Shown here in pieces: positions 60,118-64,000 of a stretch of DNA of 64,000 nucleotides. The stretch's first letter is position 1. Each line of letters begins with the position of its first letter. Source of the DNA: Warburgia ugandensis (Eukaryota > Streptophyta > Magnoliopsida > Canellales > Canellaceae); the NCBI GenBank assembly GCA_035236585.1, contig CP141128.1, positions 34,020,684 to 34,084,683 on the forward strand, in the 5' to 3' direction. The notes under the pieces are model-generated. The model did not search any database. It had not been told where the DNA came from and saw only the letters and a program-made list of their open reading frames with translations. A program made the translations under genes and the position numbers.

Positions 60118-61244
60118 AATTTGGAACTAAAGGTGAAACCATTAGATAATACCCAGAAAATAGAATCCAACGAGACAAAGAACTATGAAAATAGAGTCCG
60201 TATGGAGAAGTTATGAGACGCCAAAGTTAGGGATATTTTACTAATTGAAAGTTAAAAAAGAAACGACATAGAAACCTCATGGGGCAATTCGTATATTGGC
60301 AAGGCTCACTGCTGTAACAACCTTAAAATTTTACTATTCCATGATCAGGTTATGAGAATATAAGAAGTATATCTTCTAATAGCATAATAATTTTGAATTA
60401 CAACTGAAACCATTAGATAGTAATCAAAAAATGGAATCCTATGAGCCAAGGACCGCTGAAAATAGAGTCCGTATGAAGGTGTTATGTGACTTCAAATTCG
60501 GAGCTGTTTCATTAATTAAAACTAAAAAAACGCATAGAAACCTTTGGGGGCAATTTTTATAGTGGCAGGGCTCGCTGGTATAACAATCTTAAAATTTTAC
60601 TATTCCATGACCAGGTGATGAGCTTTCAAGAAGTATCTCTTTTAGTAGATAAATAATTTGAAACTATAACTAGAACAGTTAGATAGTACTCAGAAAATGG
60701 AATTCAAGGAGCCAAAGAACGAGAAAAATACAATCCTTTTGAAAAGTTATGGGACTTCAATGTTTGGGCAATTTTGATAATTAAAAGTTAAAAAAAGAAA
60801 ACATGGAAACCTCACGGGGCCATTTTACTAATGGTGGGGCTCGCTGGTCTAACAATCTTAAAATTTTACTATTCCATGATCAGGTCATGAGCTTTCAAGA
60901 AGTATTTCTTTTAGTAGATAAATAATTTGGGAGTATAACTAAAACAGTTAGATATTACTAGGAAAAAGCAATTCAAGGAGCCAAAGAAAGAGGAAAATAG
61001 AGTCCGTTTGAAGAAGTCATGGAATTTCAATGTCTGGGCAATTTCGATAATTAAAAGTTAAAAAATGAAAACATGGAAATCTCAGGGGGCCATTTGGCTA
61101 ATGGCGAGGCCTGCTAGTGTAACAATCTTAAAATTATACTATTTCATGATTACATTATGAGGTTTCAAGAGGTATATCTTTTAAAAGGAAAATAATTTGG
61201 AACAGAAGCTGAAACCATTAGTAATAGTCAGAAAATGGAATTGA
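60118..61244 (+). repeat. Satellite 2 higher-order copy 1
   Basis: Matches 62874-64000 at a constant offset of 2,756 bp with only scattered differences, far closer than neighbouring monomers match each other. It contains four consecutive variant monomers, e.g. those with 'gagacgccaaagttaggg' and 'gcaatttttatagtggcagg'. Confidence 0.88.
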
Positions 61245-62873
61245 ACAAGCCAAGGAACGCTGAAAATAGAGTCTATATGAAGAAGTTATGCGATGTCAAA
61301 ATTAGGGATATTTTGATAATTAAAATTTTAAATAAAACATAGAAACCTCATTGGGCAATTTTGGTAATGGCGGGACTCGCTAGTACAACAACTTTAAAAT
61401 TTTACTATTCCATGATTAGGTTATGTGATTTTAAGACGTATATCTTTTAATAGGATAATAATTTGTAACCAAAACTAAAACCATTGGATAGTACTCACGA
61501 AATGGAATCCAAGGAGCCAAAGAATGTGAAAAATAGAGTCCGTTTGAGGAAGTCATAGCACTTCAATGTTAGGGCCATTTCGGTAAGTAAAAGTTAAAAA
61601 AAAAAACATGGAAACTTCATGGGGCCATTTTGCTAATGGTGGGGCTCGCTGGGGTAACAATTTTAAAATTATACTATTCCATGATCAGTTTATGAGTTTT
61701 CAAGAAGTATATCTTTTAATAGCAAAATAATTTGGAACTAAACCTAAAACAATTAGATAGTATTCAAAAATTGGAATTCAATGAGCCAAGGAACATACAG
61801 ACCTCATGGGGCCATTTTGATGATTGCGAGGTTCACTGGTGTAAGTACCCTAAAATTTTACTATTCCATGATTAGGTTATGAGTATTTAAGAAGTATATC
61901 TTTTAATAGCATAATAATTTCGAATTAAGACTGAACCATTAGATAGTACTCAGAAATGGAGTCCAATGAGGCAATGAAAGCTGAAAATAGAGTCCATATG
62001 GAGAAGTCATGGGACTTCAAATTTAGGGCTATTTCATTAATTAAAAGTGAAAAATAAAATATATAAACCTCAGGGGGCCATTTCGATAATGGTGGGGTTC
62101 GTTGGTTTAACAACCTTAAAATTTTACTATTCCATGATCAGGTTAGGAGTTATTAAGAAGTATATCTTTTAATAGCATAATAATTTTGAATTAAAACTGA
62201 AACCATTAGATAGTGCTCAGAAAATGGAATCCAACGAGCCAAGGAAGACTGAGCATACAGTTCGTATGAAGGAGTTATGGGCTTAGGCATCCATTTTGAT
62301 AATGGTGAGGTTGCTGGTGTAACAACCTTACAATATTACTATTCTATGATTGGGTTATTAGAATTTAAGAAGTATATCTTTTAATAGCATAATTATTTCA
62401 AATTAAAGCTGAAATAATTAGATAGTACTCAGAAAATGGATTCCAACGAGCCAAGGAACGCCGAAAATAGAGTTTGTATGAAGGCGTTATGGGCTTAGGC
62501 GGCCATTTCGATAATGGCGGAGGTGCAGGTGGAACAATCTTAATTTTTTACTATTCCATGACCAGGTCACAAGCATTCAAATAGTACATCTTTTGGTAGA
62601 TAAATAATTCGAAATTATAACTAAAACCATTAGATAGTACTCAAAAAATTAAAATCAAGGCGCCACAAAATGAAAAAATAGTGTCCGTTTGAAGAAGTTG
62701 TGGGACTTCAATGTTAGGGCAGTTTCAATAATTAAAAGTTAAAAAAAGAAAACATGGAAACCTCAGGGGGCCATTTTGCTAATGGCGTGGCTCACTGGTG
62801 TAAAAATCCAAAAATCCTACTATTTCACGATCAGGTTATGAGTTTTCAAGAAGTATATCTTTTAATGGAAAAA

Positions 62874-64000
62874 TAATTCAGAATTAAAGCTAAAACCATT
62901 AGATAATACTCAGAAAATGGAATCCAATGAGCCAAAGAACTCTGAAAATAGAGTCCGTATGGAGAAGTTATGAGACGCCAAAGTTGGGGATATTTTACTA
63001 ATTGAAAGTTAAAAAAGAAATGACATAGAAACCTCATGGGGCAATTCCTATATTGGCAAGGCTCACTGCTGTAACAACCTTAAAATTTTACTATTCCATG
63101 ATCAGGTTATGAGAATATAAGAAGTATATCTTCTAATAGCATAATAATTTTGAATTACAACTGAAACCATTAGATAGTAATCAAAAAATGGAATCCTATG
63201 AGCCAAGGACCGCTGTAAATAGAGTCCGTATGAAGGTGTTATGTGACTTCAAATTCAAAGCTGTTTCATTAATTAAACTAAAAAAACGCATAGAAACCTT
63301 TGGGGGCAATTTTTATAGTGGCAGGGCTCGCTGGTATAACAATCCTAAAATTTTACTATTCCATGACCAGGTGATGAGCTTTCAAGAAGTATCTCTTTTA
63401 GTAGATAAGTATTTTGAAACTATAACTAGAACAGTTAGATAGTACTCAGAAAATGGAATTCAAGGAGCCAAAGAATGGGAAAAATACAATCCTTTTGAAA
63501 AGTTATGGGACTTCAATGTTTGGGCAATTTTGATAATTAAAAGTTAAAAAAAGAAAACATGGAAACCCCAGGGGGCCATTTTACTAATGGTGGGGCTCGC
63601 TGGTCTAACAATCTTAAAATTTTACTATTCCATGATCAGGTCATGAGCTTTCAAGAAGTATTTCTTTTAGTAGTTAAATAATTTGGGAGTATAACTAAAA
63701 CAGTTAGATAGTACTAAGAAAAAGCAATTCAAGGAGCCAAAGAAAGAGGAAAATAGAGTCCGTTTGAAGAAGTTATGGAATTTCAATGTCTGGGCAACTT
63801 CGATAATTAAAAGTTAAAAAATGAAAACATGGAAATCTCAGGGGGCCATTTTGCTAATGGCGAGGCCTGCTAGTTTAACAATCTTAAAATTATACTATTT
63901 CATGATTACATTATGAGTTTTCAAGAGGTATATCTTTTAAAAGGAAAATAATTTGGAACAGAAGCTGAAACCATTAGTAATAGTCAGAAAATGGAATTGA
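62874..64000 (+). repeat. Satellite 2 higher-order copy 2 (cut by window end)
   Basis: Second copy of 60118-61244, ending at the window edge with 'gaaaatggaattga' as at 61231-61244. The repeat unit is thus ten to eleven monomers and probably continues beyond the window. Confidence 0.88.

Larger units (their letters stand above)
59452..64000 (+). repeat. Satellite 2: ~265-bp tandem repeat matching an LTR 5' end
   Basis: About seventeen copies, running off the window. Copies start at 'gtgtaacaacctta'-type sequence near 59550, 59817, 60313, 60577, 60846, 61119, 61382, 61650, 61843, 62107, 62317, 62534, 62800, 63072, 63337, 63604 and 63878; most steps are 257-274 bp, with a few shorter copies of 193-239. 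Each copy runs: 'ttttactattccatgat', 'aagaagtatatctttt', 'accattagatagtactcag', 'gaatccaacgagccaag', 'agagtccgtatgaagaag', 'aacctcagggggccatttt', 'ggggctcgctgg'. The same string of phrases forms the first ~265 bp of the LTR at 5945. No coding potential. Confidence 0.92.

Noticed and set aside
59452-64000. SINE or MITE array as the source of satellite 2
   Set aside because: No A/B box, no terminal inverted repeats and no target duplications between units; the match to an LTR start explains the monomer better.

Overview
The window is AT-rich, repeat-dominated nuclear DNA of a land plant, most likely a flowering plant with a large genome. The evidence is Ty3/gypsy chromovirus retrotransposons with plant-type layout (initiator-Met tRNA primer site, RT-RNaseH-INT order, C-terminal chromodomain), a captured fragment of a PLS-class pentatricopeptide (PPR) gene, nested LTR insertions with 5-bp target duplications, and two satellite arrays. 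The species cannot be told from the sequence. I see no intact host gene, no tRNA or rRNA gene and no telomere repeat; this looks like pericentromeric or interstitial heterochromatin.

Layout. 1-768: tail of an Athila/Tat-like LTR. 800-4214: partial long LTR related to the chromovirus LTRs further right. 4215-5944 and 14176-22365: satellite 1, a ~160-bp monomer made of four ~40-bp subunits and ordered into ~2.2-2.4-kb higher-order blocks. It is split by an LTR element at 5945-14175 flanked by the duplication TGATC. Both LTRs of that element carry the same PPR-gene fragment, and almost no internal region is left. 22366 to about 28344: an old minus-strand LTR of the same family without the PPR piece, itself split by a solo LTR (23597-26981, duplication GAAAG). 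28350-30812: another solo LTR (duplication TTCAG).

30969-58747 is a tandem chromovirus complex (Tekay/Del-like) of the form LTR - internal A - shared LTR - internal B - LTR. The complete middle LTR is 4,664 bp. Both internal regions are broken fossils with recognisable gag, protease, RT, RNase H, integrase and chromodomain parts. The last LTR holds two minus-strand solo LTRs (48896-53300 and 55564-57858), each with a 5-bp target duplication. 58748-59451 is a minus-strand LTR remnant. 59452-64000 is satellite 2, a ~265-bp tandem repeat that matches the first ~265 bp of the LTR beginning at 5945, with a 2,756-bp higher-order period.

The main points of interest are the host-gene fragment held inside both LTRs of one element; a satellite built from the 5' end of an LTR; a hairpin (TGAG...CTCA) kept roughly 400-450 nt from the LTR 3' end across several LTR families with paired base changes in its stem; a second hairpin with paired changes about 1.5-1.65 kb from the LTR end; and the three-level periodicity of satellite 1. 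All identities given are eye estimates from short stretches.
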